DNA of 64,000 nucleotides from Cliona cf. orientalis (lineage: Eukaryota; Porifera; Demospongiae; Clionaida; Clionaidae): assembly GCA_963930775.1 (NCBI GenBank), contig OZ005691.1:5763000-5826999 (forward strand), in the 5' to 3' direction. Within the stretch, counting starts at the first letter, position 1. Every line of letters begins with the position of its first letter. This document shows, piece after piece, positions 27,801 to 36,804 of this stretch. Both the position numbers and the translations under genes were made by a program. A model generated the notes under the pieces. It ran no database searches and was not told the DNA's origin. It was given only the letters and a program-made list of their open reading frames with translations.

Positions 27801-30800
27801 AGCGATAGCACTGACTTAACGTATAAATAGGTTGCGCGCTATATACGGTAGGTCTATAACCCTCAGCGCATGCGCGGTTACATCAATCCCGCCGCTCAGT
27901 CCACCAGCGAGCTTTTGACTATCGCGGCTTCTTTTCAATTCTAAGGCTTAGCTGCCTGTATTCTTGTGGTAGCTACCCTTTGACTCTCTGGCTTGTATGC
28001 ATGCATGGAATTACAGTGCTTGAAACCAAGTGAGTTGCGATAATATTGGATATGCAATATTGCTCAGTGTACTTCAGTCTTGTGCCCGGCAAGGCTTTGC
28101 ATCATAGTCCTTCAAGTTAAGATGTAGCTAGCTAAGTCACCAAGAATTGGAGGTTAGGCTACAGTGAGGAAGATTGAGTTGATGTCGACACCACAGTGTG
28201 GAGTTCGATACAACCGTCTTACACCGCTGTGCAGGTATAACATTAGCCTCATCCCTGTCTCGCCCTTGCCCCAGCCCTTTAGCTACCCCCTTTTCTGCAT
28301 GCAACTGTTGAAGTATGTAGCTAATGCCATGCAGCGTGCCGAGGGTTTTGTGCTCGAGAGAGCTCTAGTTTTAGTTGTAATTGGCGTCAAACATGGTTTT
28401 CTATCTTTCAGAACTTTCATAGCTGCCACATCGCTGTAGTATCGCCGAACTCCATTCTCCCATTGAACTCATTTTCGCAACGTCTAAAATCTTCGCTCGT
28501 TCTTGGCTTGAGCCTGCTCAGTCCTTTGCTTTCACCAGTTATAGCAAAAGTTGATGGGTATGCATTCGCTAACTATTAATCTTAAGTCTATCACCAGTGT
28601 CAGTCAATCGAAACTTTTGTAGAATCTATGCCTGCAATAGTTTCTGTACTGACTTGACCTCGCATGGTCAATTGTAAGGGAGAGTCCCTAATGTCACATG
28701 GCCATTTAATTGCGCATGCGTACCAGCCGAGCTGTGTATCTAGATAATTTCCGCTTATTTGAGCTGAGAGAGGATGTCTATGCACGAAGTGTACCGCTAG
28801 TTTATGCTTAATATAGCCACAGTATGTATGCATGGAAAAAAGACCTGTGATGCTGTGCTAAAGCTGGTCATCATATTGCCTGCCATATAGTTGTGGTAAT
28901 TTGGGTGTGCTTATAGGAGTACCTAAGACAAAAGAAGCAGCCCCCCCCCCCCCCCAAATGTACTGGGCAGAGAAATGATAGGTTATAGTTACCATAATCC
29001 CTAGTCCCAATAAACAATTCGGCCGACTGATGAGGTGAAACCTATGATGTTGAACTAATAATTAAATTGAAACTAATAATTTAAATAATTATTACTGGCG
29101 ATTAATGCCTCTACAGTATTAATTAAGTATTGTCACGATACAGGATGGTCATTCAAAGGGGCGTGGCTAAAAGATCGTGAAAGCACAGCTAACTTTTTCA
29201 GTGCTAGAATCTGCATGAAAGTGATAATCAATACTAGATATAGCTATCCAACAGATGGCGTAGCTACTTGAGGTGTCTAGTCTAGTCTGTGCTTTCTGCC
29301 CAGCCTATGGGCTCTTGATAAATTTTGAACTGAAACTATATGGGATTGCCACCTGCTAGCTACCACTGCAAAAGCACCAGGATTTGCAAACCAGTTGTAG
29401 CTACGTAGCTGTATGGATATCATAGCAAGAAGGCTGATATAGCATGGCAGGTCCCTAAGTCGCACTGAGCAGTACAGATACCTACCACTCAGTGCCTGTA
29501 TTTAGTCTGGTATAAACAGTCTCGGTACAGGGGTACCTGTTCTGCGTGGACAGGTAGCTGTTTGGATCCTTGTCTGATCTTTCGACAGCCCATGGCCAAT
29601 TCCAAGAGCCTATGCTTTCTATTCTTGCTGTAAAGTGGCTATTGCTAAGTAAAATCCACAGGAATGTGTGCTATAAATGGCTGCTACAAACAAACAGCAA
29701 CCCACAACACTGTGGTGAACCAAGTTGACACAAGCCTCTGGAAGTGTACTCACACTCAGGAGAAGCCACACTTGTAATGGGAGCATGAGTCCCACACTTC
29801 CATTGTTAGTGGTCAAAGGAGAAAGTCCCAGTGCCTTTTGGCAGATTTCTCTAAACCTCATCAGACTTGAGGTAATGCAGACTGCTCCTAGCTACAAGCC
29901 ACACAATAAAAGTACCAGCCAGAATTATGGGATATGGCTGAGAGTACACTCAATCAGTAATTTCTGACTGGGCTCCACCAGTAGTCCATATCTTAATAGC
30001 CAATAAAACTAGAGCTCTCTAGACTTAAGCAGACCATTAAACTAGTCTTGAAGTTGTACAGTTACCCATACTGATCAAGGATCTCTTCACAAAGGTGGGA
30101 AGTCCAGATGCCTACCAGCAGTTTGTGCTAGATGATGAGTACAAGCATTATAATGCTGTGATAAGCACACAAAAAGTGTTGTTTCGGTACTGTAACACAC
30201 GCTTATCTGACTTTGGGATATTGTCATCCCCCGGAATTTTCCACATGTCAAATCTCAACATTGCAACAAAAGGCTACTAGATATATTATTAAAGAGTTGA
30301 TAGACTCGATAAGTAGGGATGGCCTGGATGTGCCATATATATCAAAGTGTGATACATTACAAAAACGCTAATTAGTTAATCACGCTCGTTTATGACAAAA
30401 TAATAGTAACGTAATGGTGGATTTGGTCAGCGCATTTTACGATTGGGTGTGTCTGGAATGCCATTTTGTCATATAACACAAATGCTCATGTGTTGCCATG
30501 GTGAAGTCATGTGACAGGAGTCAGTAGCATGGTGCGTGCACCATCGCATCGATCGTACATTGTGTGTGCATGAGCAGCATGGCATTGGCTAACAAAGAAG
30601 GCCCTAGGCTGTGAAAAGTTTTATTTAGGGATCAACTCTTAGTTAGAAGCGAGTAAATTTATTATTAGTAGTACATGTAGCTTCTCTGGGCCTGGAAACA
30701 AGGCTAGTTACTGAGCTGACTGTTTATAATGTGCAAGGCGAGATCTAAGAGCTGAGGGGCCGTGCCTATGGGTGCAGCCGCAGTGGAGTAATGACATCCT

Positions 30801-33800
30801 AATGAGAGATGTGGCCACAACTTCTGTGTCCTTGTCATCCCGGATACATATAATATATTATTATTATGCCACTGTGCCACTGACAATGAATTTGATTGTT
30901 ATATACAATGCCATCGGAAAATTATGTCGGATGGCGTTGACAAATCACCCCAAAGAGGAATAAAAAAACCAGAAACAAACATGAAATTGAGTAGGGGTGG
31001 CAGGGTCAAAACGTACATACACAAACAAGATAATCACATCCACTATACATGTATACATCCCTATGCTTGCTTTTTGAGTCGGTGTAACTAACCAGGCCGT
31101 AATGCGACAATCCAAAGCTGATTATAATAATTATTATTATAGGGGATAACATGAATTTCTCCCACATGCATAGAAGATTCAAATTATGTATAGCACCATC
31201 AACAGGCGCATGATAATCAAGAAATAATTGTAGGGATGTAGCTATAGTGGACGTGATTATCCCTATCAATCTTGCTTGTGTACTTTTAATTGGCCCTTCA
31301 TCCTTCAATTTCACTGTTACCCCGCGCACATGCCCAATGGGTCAATTAAGCTATAACCGGTTGTATCATCTTCGTCGTTGTGAGCACAAAAATCGCCATA
31401 ATTATCTCAAGATAATGTAGGCATCTAAACGACTTGTATAAGCACAATATATCAACTTTGAATTTGGCAAGAAGCTGGCTTCAGTGTGCACGTGACCCAT
31501 AACATTTTAATGAGATTCATAACTTTTTTTTGCCTACCTACCAATCCTATCTCAGCCTTCCATCTGTCCAAGAAACATGGAATTAATTTGATGTGGCCTT
31601 GTAGTGGCAAATATATGAACTGGTAATGATTGTCAAAATTTGTCTAAATGCTAGCTATCTGGATCCGCTGACTGAAATCTGAAGCCCTATAGAGCAAAAT
31701 TAGAACATAAGATAGCTATATATTAATTAGTACAACAAAAATTGGTAGCTAAAGTTCAGATCTTCCTAGTTTAGGTCTGGGGTGCAGACGGAGTGATTTT
31801 TTTGCGGCTAATATCTTCACAAAATTATAACCATGCACACAGAACTAGATCTACAGATTGCATGTGTGCATGGGGTATACATGCATATCTCTATAGAGCT
31901 CTAGTTTTTTTTATATTTGTAATAATATACTGTACAAAAAAGGGCAAGTGAAAATGGATAAACCAGAATGCTGGAATGGAAAGCTGAACAAGCGGAAATA
32001 GAAATGAAAATCGATCAGCAGTGATCATCAGAAATATAAACAGCACAAGTAGGGCATGACGTGATGGCTCTGAGCTAGTGTATAGGCATCCTTGGTAAGT
32101 GGCCCTGCACAAGAAAATTAATGGAGGTTGGAAGTCTAAACCAGTATAATTAATTATTATGCATGATATTGTGCTCCGGTCCTTAATTCTCTGTATAGCT
32201 AATGTCTGATTGCTAATCATTATCTGAGGACCATGACAACACCAATTTTAGTGAATTACAATTATAATCCATAACTTAACCAGAGCCCACTAGAGCACAT
32301 ACCCCGCGTGCAGCATCTGCATCCTGCTGCAGCAGAGCATATTATAGTGAAGCTGATTTCGATGGAATTGTTATACTTACGTATACAAATTGCTCAGCTG
32401 CCTCAAGCTCTAGCAATTTTGTGCTGACAAAATTTAATAGACAGATAAGCAGATAGATAGACAGACAGAATCGATTGCTTTGCTTCTTGCTGCGCAGCTA
32501 AGGCTGTTTGACACAGGATTCCTCAATGTACAGCAGAGTTGTTAATTCAATCATGCGATTCTGATTGCTACACTGCATGCTATCCAATTATATATCTTAC
32601 GAGCCTTCCAACTGTGAACAGGATCAACCAGGATTGACGAAGAAGCTTACCAATGGGCTAGCTCAGTGAGATTCAAGCTTAAGACAGTATTACAATGCAT
32701 AATAATATTATTATGATTACTCAAAATATTGGTCCAGCAATTAAGTGCCCGACCTGCCAGACCGCATGCTATGCCCATGCATGGATAATGATATAAATGG
32801 GCCCTTTGCACATGCTCAAAGGTAACCCTTTGTGTGTACACAACAAATATTGATGACAATTTCCTGATTTCAACTTCTTCATTTCTATTGGGCCAGAAAC
32901 CTTGAAAACACCAAAAAAAAAACCACCATTTTGAATTCTCCTATTTTGTTGGTGTTGCAAGATACTGAATAAAGGAATATTTTATCACTAGGCAGAATTA
33001 AGGCCTTGTCTATAATATAATACTGGTTTCAAATTTTCAAGCATTTCTGTTTGCCAGGGTAGATATTGACGAAGTATTTGAAAAATATGTGATTTTGGTC
33101 ACTGTGCCTATTATACTAATTTAGGCCAGACCTATTTAATTTGTTATTGTTCGGATATTGTGAGGTAAAAGTTGGACTGAGCAACTAACAAAAAAAGAAA
33201 ACTAGAGCTCTGTAGAGCACATACCCCGCGCGTACATTGCACAATCTATAGATATATTTTCAGTGCATATTTTTGTGAACTTGAGAGAAATAATGGAAAA
33301 TTGACAGTTCTCTGCACCCAGACTAGGAAGACATGAACTTGTACCTATATTATTTTATTGTAATAATAGTATAGCTATCTTACATAGTGATTGGTTCCTG
33401 AATCCATGGGGCTTCAGATTTCAGTCACTATAGACGTCACGAGCATTATTTAGAACATTGACGATCTTAACCAGTCATATATGCTTGTTAGTTGTGCGCA
33501 TGAGCAGAAAGCACAATGGACATGCATCATGTATTGATGGGCACTGTCGATAGGCGTGGCTACGGTGGCCAACAAAAAGGCACTATTTGTGATGCTCGTG
33601 GACCATATCCCTCAATTTGACGCATACTGAAGCCATTTTTTCGCCGAATTCGATTGATTCGTTGTGCTTACAAGTCGCTTAGACGCCTACATATCGATAT
33701 ATGGCAATTTTTGTGCTAACGACAATGACAACAACAACGGCGACGACACTACCGATTACTTTACCCCTTGCACATGCGCACAGGGTAAAAAGCAATCAAT

Positions 33801-34428
33801 TGGGGTGTGGTTATAGACCACAATCTAATTAGGCCAGACTAATGTGAATATCTAAGACCAGGGAATCAAGATAGAATACAAAAACCACTCTACTGTACAT
33901 AAGCTCCACCAGGCCCAACTTAATTAAATTTTTTCTTCTGTTTGCCCAAAAATTGAAGCGAGCGAATCCGTGCAACAACTTATTTAACTGGTCTGGCCTA
34001 CATGGCACACGTTTAATATTCATGCAAATAGTTACATAATATAGCTATAGCTAGCTAACATAAAAATTTTGTGAACGAAATTAACGCGAATTGCGATTTC
34101 AATAAGGCATTTTGTAGCTTTTGCTATTCATGTTGACCCCGGATCTGGGTATCACCCTCAGCAATTACTAAAAACATGAAATAGCAGCTGCAGATAACTG
34201 AGCTTTACAAGACAACAATCACATTATAACAAGGGGCATTATTATTATACAGTGTGATACATACCTGCATGCTGTGAGCAGTGGTGTTTCTCTTGTAGTG
34301 AGTGTGCCCTTGCTGATTGTCTTATTTGGATCCACACCAGCAGCAATAACTTTGTGTACTGTGTCGACGTCACCAGCAATGCAGGCATGAAACAGTTCCT
34401 TCTCGAGCTCGGCTTGATGGGTAGACAT
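4620..34428 (-). CDS. Ankyrin-Roc-COR protein, gene 1 (complete, 8 exons)
   Basis: Exons in transcription order: 34428-34265, 25435-25334, 23471-23370, 22426-22325, 19734-19633, 17331-17230, 16106-16005 and 6843-4620. Every exon ends after the second codon base, and the sum is exactly 1000 codons (999 residues plus stop). Residues 1-54 begin the ankyrin stack, 55-258 are six 34-residue repeats, and 259-310 are a last ankyrin unit ending THDGKTPLDIA. Then comes a Roc GTPase: P-loop GNSGVGKS (341-348), DFAGH (399-403) and GSHVD (466-470) in the G4 place, as in other Roc domains. A COR region follows to the C-terminus. There is no kinase, LRR or Death domain. The order matches the C-terminal half of DAPK1 minus the Death domain. 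Introns are long and loaded with transposons. Function in death or immune signalling is inference; the Roc-COR assignment is strong. A divergent ankyrin exon could have been missed. Confidence 0.85.
6844..7279. other. Gene 1 last intron, 3' part
   Basis: Acceptor side of the last intron. Apart from the TA at 7278-7279 used by the pogo element, I see no feature. Confidence 0.6.
7280..7393. repeat. Long palindrome at left end of pogo element
   Basis: 45-bp arms (7280-7324 and 7349-7393) are exact inverted copies starting at the transposon terminus. A 24-bp centre repeats part of the arm (TATATACCTGGTCGAGAATA). The terminal motif therefore occurs twice at this end, once in each orientation. Confidence 0.9.
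7391..7511. repeat. Perfect 121-bp palindrome (60-bp arms, 1-nt centre)
   Basis: Arms 7391-7450 and 7452-7511 are exact reverse complements around G7451. It overlaps the previous palindrome by 3 bp and lies between the transposon end and the transposase start. Such a perfect structure implies recent origin or active maintenance. Confidence 0.93.
7643..10061 (+). pseudogene. pogo/Tigger transposase with C-terminal zinc finger, broken
   Basis: The frame starts near ATG 7643 and is broken several times: a shift before about 7730, a shift near 7919, TAG at 8275, TGA at 8518, a shift near 8760, TAG at about 9561, and a shift near 9955. Parts in order: a Psq-type helix-turn-helix (TLKDRLSGRVKHGTKPGPRP), a CENP-B-like DNA-binding segment (8000-8100), then the DDE catalytic core with Asp residues in YNMDESG, LLLDGHSSH and QPLDCTVFSPLK. 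A Ser/Thr/Pro-rich spacer and a Lys/Glu-rich coiled stretch follow (9560-9770). Last is a Cys/His finger (CVCL..WIQCAC..WLHED..CPFC) of RING/PHD type, ending at TAG 10059. The original enzyme would cut and paste the element; this copy cannot make it. Confidence 0.88.
10679..11125. mobile_element. MITE with CCGTATTTTC termini, TA target
   Basis: Termini CCGTATTTTCCCGCTATTA and TAATAACGAGAAAATACGG are inverted copies bordered by TA (10677-10678 and 11126-11127). The interior repeats short units such as ATGCGCTTA and ATGCGCCTAATA. Non-coding. It belongs to the same loose group of 'taccg..' MITEs as 24334, 25029 and 41616. Confidence 0.8.
11510..11735. repeat. Degenerate tandem repeat, about 35-40 bp unit
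   Basis: Recurring unit of the type CCTAGGAATTTTGATACCCC followed by a short A/C-rich spacer, about six copies with drift. A related block in reverse orientation lies at about 12330-12410 (GGGGGTACC and TATCCTAGGATA). Confidence 0.65.
12111..12168. repeat. GC-rich hairpin
   Basis: CCAGCCCCTCCTC and GAGGAGGGGCTGG are 13-bp exact inverted arms around a short loop, with weaker pairing (TCTTG/CAAGA) outside. No gene is recognised around it; it may be a small foldback element. Confidence 0.6.
12630..14530. repeat. Three copies of a 0.4-kb dispersed repeat with a B-box-like motif
   Basis: Related units at about 12630-13140, 13141-13440 and 14080-14530 share blocks such as CGGCTTGAGCCGGTTGACCC, TGAATAGGGAAATCCCCC and a TAGGTTCGAATTCTG segment. 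A shorter relative lies in reverse at about 28990-29045 (CAATTCGGCCGACTGATGAG). The GGTTCGAATTC motif resembles the B box of tRNA-derived promoters, so a SINE is possible, but I cannot define an A box or a poly(A) tail. Confidence 0.6.
14531..16004. other. Gene 1 last intron, 5' part
   Basis: It contains an 87-codon open frame (14880-15143, +) with no family resemblance I recognise and no splice or neighbour support. It also has a GGCTTGGCTTGG repeat near 15500 and a GGGTACAAAT/AATTAGGCAAAGCG block (15610-15780) that looks like a small repeat. No confident gene. Confidence 0.4.
16005..16106 (-). CDS. Gene 1 ankyrin-repeat exon 7
   Basis: 102-bp exon coding one repeat (YGKLKIVKYLMEVQRCSARC, ending RTPLHIAC). 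Flanked by ATGTAG and GTAAGT. It splices over 9.2 kb to the Roc-COR exon. Confidence 0.85.
16670..17033 (+). pseudogene. Relic of a HIRAN-like 'HHVYK..W' domain gene
   Basis: A plus-strand frame reads HGHHVYKELWAHFVSKELIL, then GNGNLHGQY. After a frame break it continues VVGCVPRELFKIFMQ and IECEITVRRKRGEVLHV. This matches a domain common in sponge and cnidarian genomes (HVYK..W.P..GE, E.GN.HD.YAV, VGH.PRE, I.C.VTG.R). The stretch is short, frameshifted and lies in an intron of gene 1, so it is a dead fragment, probably carried by a mobile element. I know the family only by this sequence pattern. Confidence 0.5.
17230..17331 (-). CDS. Gene 1 ankyrin-repeat exon 6
   Basis: 102-bp exon coding one repeat (FDRLEIVKYLIEVQGCSAGC, ending NPLHLACR). 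Flanked by TGTCAG and GTGAGT. Confidence 0.87.
17332..19632. other. Gene 1 intron 5, repeat-rich
   Basis: No exon found. At about 17870-18410, two blocks (GATCATCGAAATCCGGACGG and a reverse-complement relative ending CGTCGAATCC) suggest an old inverted-repeat element. A GGACGGACGGACGGAC tetranucleotide run lies near 19475 beside a hairpin-ended repeat (AACCCTCC with its inverted partner GGAGGGTT). Confidence 0.45.
19633..19734 (-). CDS. Gene 1 ankyrin-repeat exon 5
   Basis: 102-bp exon coding one repeat (YGKLKIVKYLMEVQGCSARC, ending RTPLHEACE). It is very close to exon 7 (16005-16106), which points to recent exon duplication. Flanked by TTGTAG and GTAAGT. Confidence 0.87.
20578..21435. repeat. 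Foldback repeat beside a degenerate MITE
   Basis: About 70-bp arms at 20622-20692 and 20868-20941 are inverted copies (GTCCTACTCTGTATTGCTGT against its complement near 20905). The right side (20940-21430) resembles the 41616-42172 MITE, sharing GTAATAAGCGCATACTTCCT-like and TCGTCTAATAGGCGCATATT blocks. Confidence 0.6.
21785..21862 (+). repeat. tRNA-derived SINE-like head
   Basis: TAGAGCATCACACCGG, an anticodon-arm-like TCACA..TGTGA and a T-arm GTGGGTTCAATCCCCAC give the right half of a tRNA fold. The D arm is degenerate, so this is not a working tRNA gene. It lies just after a G-rich dispersed block that recurs at 22055-22140. Confidence 0.5.
22325..22426 (-). CDS. Gene 1 ankyrin-repeat exon 4
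   Basis: 102-bp exon coding one repeat (YGKLKVVKYLIEVQGFSTGC, ending RTPLHEACE). The first Cys of the usual QGCS motif is Phe here. Flanked by ACATAG and GTAAGT. Confidence 0.85.
22490..22650. repeat. Tandem duplication in gene 1 intron
   Basis: A segment containing AGTATGGCAGCTCTATGGCT and GGAAAGGAGCATTGGG occurs twice in a row about 85 bp apart. It is also related to intronic DNA next to other ankyrin exons (CAGCTTCATGGCTGC in gene 2), so exon and flanking intron have duplicated together. Confidence 0.7.
23370..23471 (-). CDS. Gene 1 ankyrin-repeat exon 3
   Basis: 102-bp exon coding one repeat (YGHLEIVKYLTEVQGCSTGC, ending KTPLHLACG). Flanked by TGTCAG and GTGAGT. Confidence 0.85.
24334..24772. 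mobile_element. MITE with CTCTAATTTAACGGACA termini, TA target
   Basis: Termini CCGCATTATCTCTAATTTAA and its near-complement TTAAATTAGAGGTAATATGG are bordered by TA (24332-24333 and 24773-24774). 'TCTAATTA..CCGGACA' recurs inside. A 91-codon minus-strand open frame (24678-24403) lies in the centre and may be a captured or transposase-derived remnant; I do not recognise it. Confidence 0.75.
25029..25197. mobile_element. Small MITE (169 bp), TA target
   Basis: Termini CCGTAGATCTGGAAATTTTC and GAAAATTTCCAGATTTATGG are inverted copies bordered by TA (25027-25028 and 25198-25199). Inside, TTTTCGTGTAAA is repeated. Confidence 0.8.
25334..25435 (-). CDS. Gene 1 ankyrin-repeat exon 2
   Basis: 102-bp exon coding one repeat: SGHLELVKYLIEVLRCSAGC, then a TPLHYAC end. 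Acceptor ATCAG, donor GTGAGT. It pairs with the 51318-51422 exon of gene 2, which is one codon longer (both have KQTPLHYAC). Confidence 0.85.
25604..25950. repeat. Hairpin-headed dispersed repeat, copy at 25.6 kb
   Basis: It starts with the hairpin CCTCGGCGCATGCGCGAGG (25607-25625), then a TGTGTGTC-type microsatellite and CTGCGCTAGCTGCTGCTACA. A second copy with the same order (hairpin, TGTC microsatellite, CGCTAGCTGCTACATACCT) lies at 27577-27800. Confidence 0.7.
26787..27130 (+). pseudogene. Ty3/gypsy gag relic
   Basis: ATG 26790 opens GNIDEFECLDRK, a typical Ty3 gag start. After stops, another frame gives LSYQELVTMLTKHF, RKTDRISVSTYLAELWSLA and EAMLRDRPVYVIN, the pattern of a metazoan gypsy gag core. 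Frame breaks make it non-functional. It is in the first intron of gene 1, opposite to the gene, and is probably the 5' part of the pol relic at 29.7-30.3 kb. Confidence 0.65.
27577..27880. repeat. Hairpin-headed dispersed repeat, copy at 27.6 kb
   Basis: CCTCGGCGCATGCGCGAGG hairpin (27578-27596), then (TGTC)n and CGCTAGCTGCTACATACCTC. A further GCGCATGCGC hairpin stub sits at about 27858. It is inserted between the gag and pol parts of the gypsy relic. Confidence 0.7.
29740..30285 (+). pseudogene. Ty3/gypsy protease-RT relic
   Basis: At 29790-29870 a frame reads LPLLVVKGESPSAFWQISLN, the conserved protease-RT linker (LPLxVVxGxGP..LG..WL). At 30070-30285 another frame reads KDLFTKV, DAYQQFVLDDEYKHY and FGILSSPGIFHM, the RT block around AYQQ and FG.SSAPGIF. 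The domains are compressed and out of frame, so the copy is dead. The RT active-site box is not recognisable. Confidence 0.7.
31030..31261. repeat. Inverted-repeat element, copy 1
   Basis: ATAATCACATCCACTATA at the left and TATAGTGGACGTGATTAT at the right are inverted ends. The interior (CTTGCTTTTTGAGT, GCATGATAATC) matches a second copy at 46162-46390. Non-coding MITE. Confidence 0.7.
33538..33786. repeat. Hairpin-ended dispersed repeat, copy at 33.5 kb
   Basis: Begins near GATAGGCGTGGCTACGGTGG, continues through AACAAAAAGGCACT and a GAC/AAC-rich stretch, and ends in the hairpin CCCCTTGCACATGCGCACAG (33764-33783). It is the reverse-oriented relative of the 25.6 and 27.6 kb repeats. Others lie at 36080-36314, 46470-46693 and 47155-47388. 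Confidence 0.7.
34265..34428 (-). CDS. Gene 1 exon 1 (start exon, first ankyrin unit)
   Basis: ATG at 34428-34426, then a helix rich in Glu (QAELEKELFHACIAGD) and an ankyrin-like stretch DTVHKVIAAGVDPNK, ending TPLLTACR at a GTATGT donor. The start is supported by the parallel start exon of gene 2 at 52859, which has the same layout and the same phase at its donor. Confidence 0.85.
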
Positions 34429-34662
34429 GGCTAGCCGGGGAGTGCAGGAATCGAACTGGAAGCTCATGAGTTCGAACTCAAAGCGCAAGATACGAAACAA
34501 GCTTCAAGCCTGGGCTTCTGTATATATTTCCTTGCTAGATGAGAATTTATAGCCTCATACCCAACGTATCTCCATATCCGGTTATTTTCGTGCATATTAA
34601 TTTTAATGAGGGGCCGTCTGTGCCAGTTGATTCCGTTATTTTCCCAGTAATACCGTAGTTAA

Positions 34663-35676
34663 GGTACCATTTAATTGCGTGGGCGTGAGCGTCAGGAATG
34701 GCTAATTCAATTAGCGAATCGTGAAGGGGCGTGGCCGAAGAGGCCATACGAGTGCTTTTGGTCGAAGGTGGGCGTGTCCAGAATCGGCCAGGGATGATTA
34801 TGCGCGTGTAATTAGCGACCGGAAGTGGCCCCTGAAGAAAAGGCCGGTAATTGCCCACATCAAAGCAAGATCAAAGCATTCTTGCTTAACTATTAACCGC
34901 AACGACTTAAAAACTTAAAAAAAAAAAAAAAAGCCTTATTAGGCCTAATTAAGCATGTGGGCGTGTTCCTGGCACTGTGTGGAGTGTGTGCGTGTGCGTT
35001 AATGCAGGTTTTATTGCTTCCGATTGGGCGTGGCTTCACGGGCCAGTGCTTGGATATCGGCGCCTGGGACTTGGCCTCGGCGATAGGTGGGCGTGTCCCG
35101 GAAGCGGTGGTGACCTTTGAACCCCGCGAGGAGGCTTTGGGGGCGTGGCAGGAGGTCAAAGGTGAGGCCATGTCAGTTAATGAGGCACTGTACGCCGGTG
35201 CGATCGAGGGGCCTGTACGGCTGGACGGAAGCTGACGATGGTTTGAAGCGGATGTGGTTGCGATGACGTGTTGTTACTCCGCCCACACAGGAAATGAGGT
35301 GAGCTCTTGTGTGGGCGGTGTGGCAGAACAGCCTCCAAGTGTTTGTGTGTGTTTTGGCCTTGAGGAAGCTGTGTGTTTTAATTGGGATTGATTGTGGGCT
35401 TCCGGTGGACATCCGGTGGTTAGTAGGCACTTGATTGAGAATGGTGGTCCTTGGGGAACAGGGTGGGGCTGTTTTGGGCGTGGCCTGGCCCCTCCCTTCC
35501 GGCTCGGCTTCCGGTCCATGGAGGATATTAAATGAACACTTCCGGCTCTAGCAGCCACACCCCTGAGACCTGTGCAATTAAAAGGGCGTGGTTACACAAC
35601 ATGCACCTCACTAATGACTTTGATGTGGTTTAGGTGTCATATCCCCCACCTCACGCCCACGCAATTTAATGGTACC
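34663..35676. mobile_element. GC-rich 1.0-kb element with TTAA target duplication
   Basis: Inverted ends GGTACCATTTAATTGCGTGG (34663) and its complement ending GGTACC at 35676 match over about 27 bp with one difference. TTAA lies immediately outside both ends (34659-34662 and 35677-35680), as in piggyBac- or Kolobok-type insertions. The interior is far more GC-rich than its surroundings, with repeated GGGCGTG. Open frames exist on both strands (for example 34957-35235 +) but look like by-products of GC-richness. It lies 235 bp upstream of the start codon of gene 1. Confidence 0.75.
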
Positions 35677-35849
35677 TTAATCGAATACAACGTATGATCC
35701 AATCTAACGTAAGAAATTAGATTTTTACGAATTCTCATAACGTATATATATGGAGCGATTGACGACCTTTACCAGAAAAACGCGCGTTTTTCAAAATTGA
35801 AATTATTTTTTTTCATACGTAGTATTAGATAAAGTACGGTAGCTGGGAA

Positions 35850-36314
35850 TTCATATTTTTGTCCGCTTATCTGTCCGTAAACGTGAACCTTGACCTCAGG
35901 TATATGCCTAAAAATCATTTTTGCTGGCAGCGTTTCGGGCTCAAGATGCCTGCGCATGCTGTGATTAATTTAGCTATCACAAGCGAGCATTATCGACAGA
36001 AGAATAAGAAAGAAGCTATAGCAACCCTTTCCAACACTGAGCTTTGAGCATGCGCAGTCGTATCAGCATATTATGCCAAAAGAGTGGGTGTGGTCGATAA
36101 ACCACAGGCATGCTGAGCAGAAAATGCACGATTTGTAGCGATAGTAAGCCTTTTTGACAATTCGAAGCACGTATATACCAATGTTTCACCGATATCTACC
36201 GAATGGTTGTGCTTACAGCACGCACAGATGCCTAGAACGCGAGATCTGGCGATTTTCGTGCCGACGACAACGACAGACAAACCGATTGATTTACCCCTTG
36301 CGCATGCGCGCGGG
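35850..36314. repeat. Dispersed repeat pair with hairpin end
   Basis: GTAAACGTGAACCTTGACCT and the downstream AGAAGAATAAGAAAGAAGCT block recur at 46825-46960. The segment 36080-36314 is the hairpin-ended repeat, ending CCCCTTGCGCATGCGCGCGG (36293-36312). Confidence 0.6.
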
Positions 36315-36804
36315 ATAATTAGTGTTATAAATAATGATCAGAAGATAAAATTGGTACTTATGGCCATATAAAATAATTTTCTTGATTCTCATCCACCTTT
36401 TTCCAAAAAATAGGGGCGGGAGGAGGCATTTTATTTTTATTTTTTACTCATCAGGACACTAGAAAGAGCAGTATCTGGAGCATATTTTCGAGATATTTGG
36501 TAAAGGGTCGCTACTGCGCACGCGCGATAGCAATAAAATTCATTGAGGCGGCCTGTAAAAATTGGGACGGGCGGGGATGAGAATCAAGTAAGTTATTTTA
36601 TATGGCCTATAAGATTTTTAGTCACCCAGTAATGGCTATGACATAATAATGTTATGGTCATATACAACACATAAACACTATGTCATGTCAATGTGCACTG
36701 CTACACATGCAATATCTAAAAGTAATGCACAATTATTCAACAATGAAATTACAATAATTAAAAGCATGATATTGTGCAGTGATGTGACTAGTACCATTAA
36801 AAAT

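Larger units (their letters stand above)
30290..34264. other. Gene 1 first intron, 5' part
   Basis: No exon found. It holds the inverted-repeat element at 31030-31261, CACATACCCCGCG hairpin motifs at about 31860-31905, 32285-32315 and 33205-33235, and the hairpin-ended repeat at 33538-33786. The rest is AT-rich DNA in which I see nothing definite. Confidence 0.5.

Noticed and set aside
33538..33786. Helitron with 3' terminal hairpin
   Set aside because: The hairpin is followed by GGGTAA rather than CTRR, and no 5' TC end or Rep/helicase is seen.
34957..35558. ORFs of 92-94 codons on both strands in the GC-rich block
   Set aside because: Open frames on both strands are expected in GC-rich DNA; no domain is recognisable, and the block is a TTAA-flanked element.
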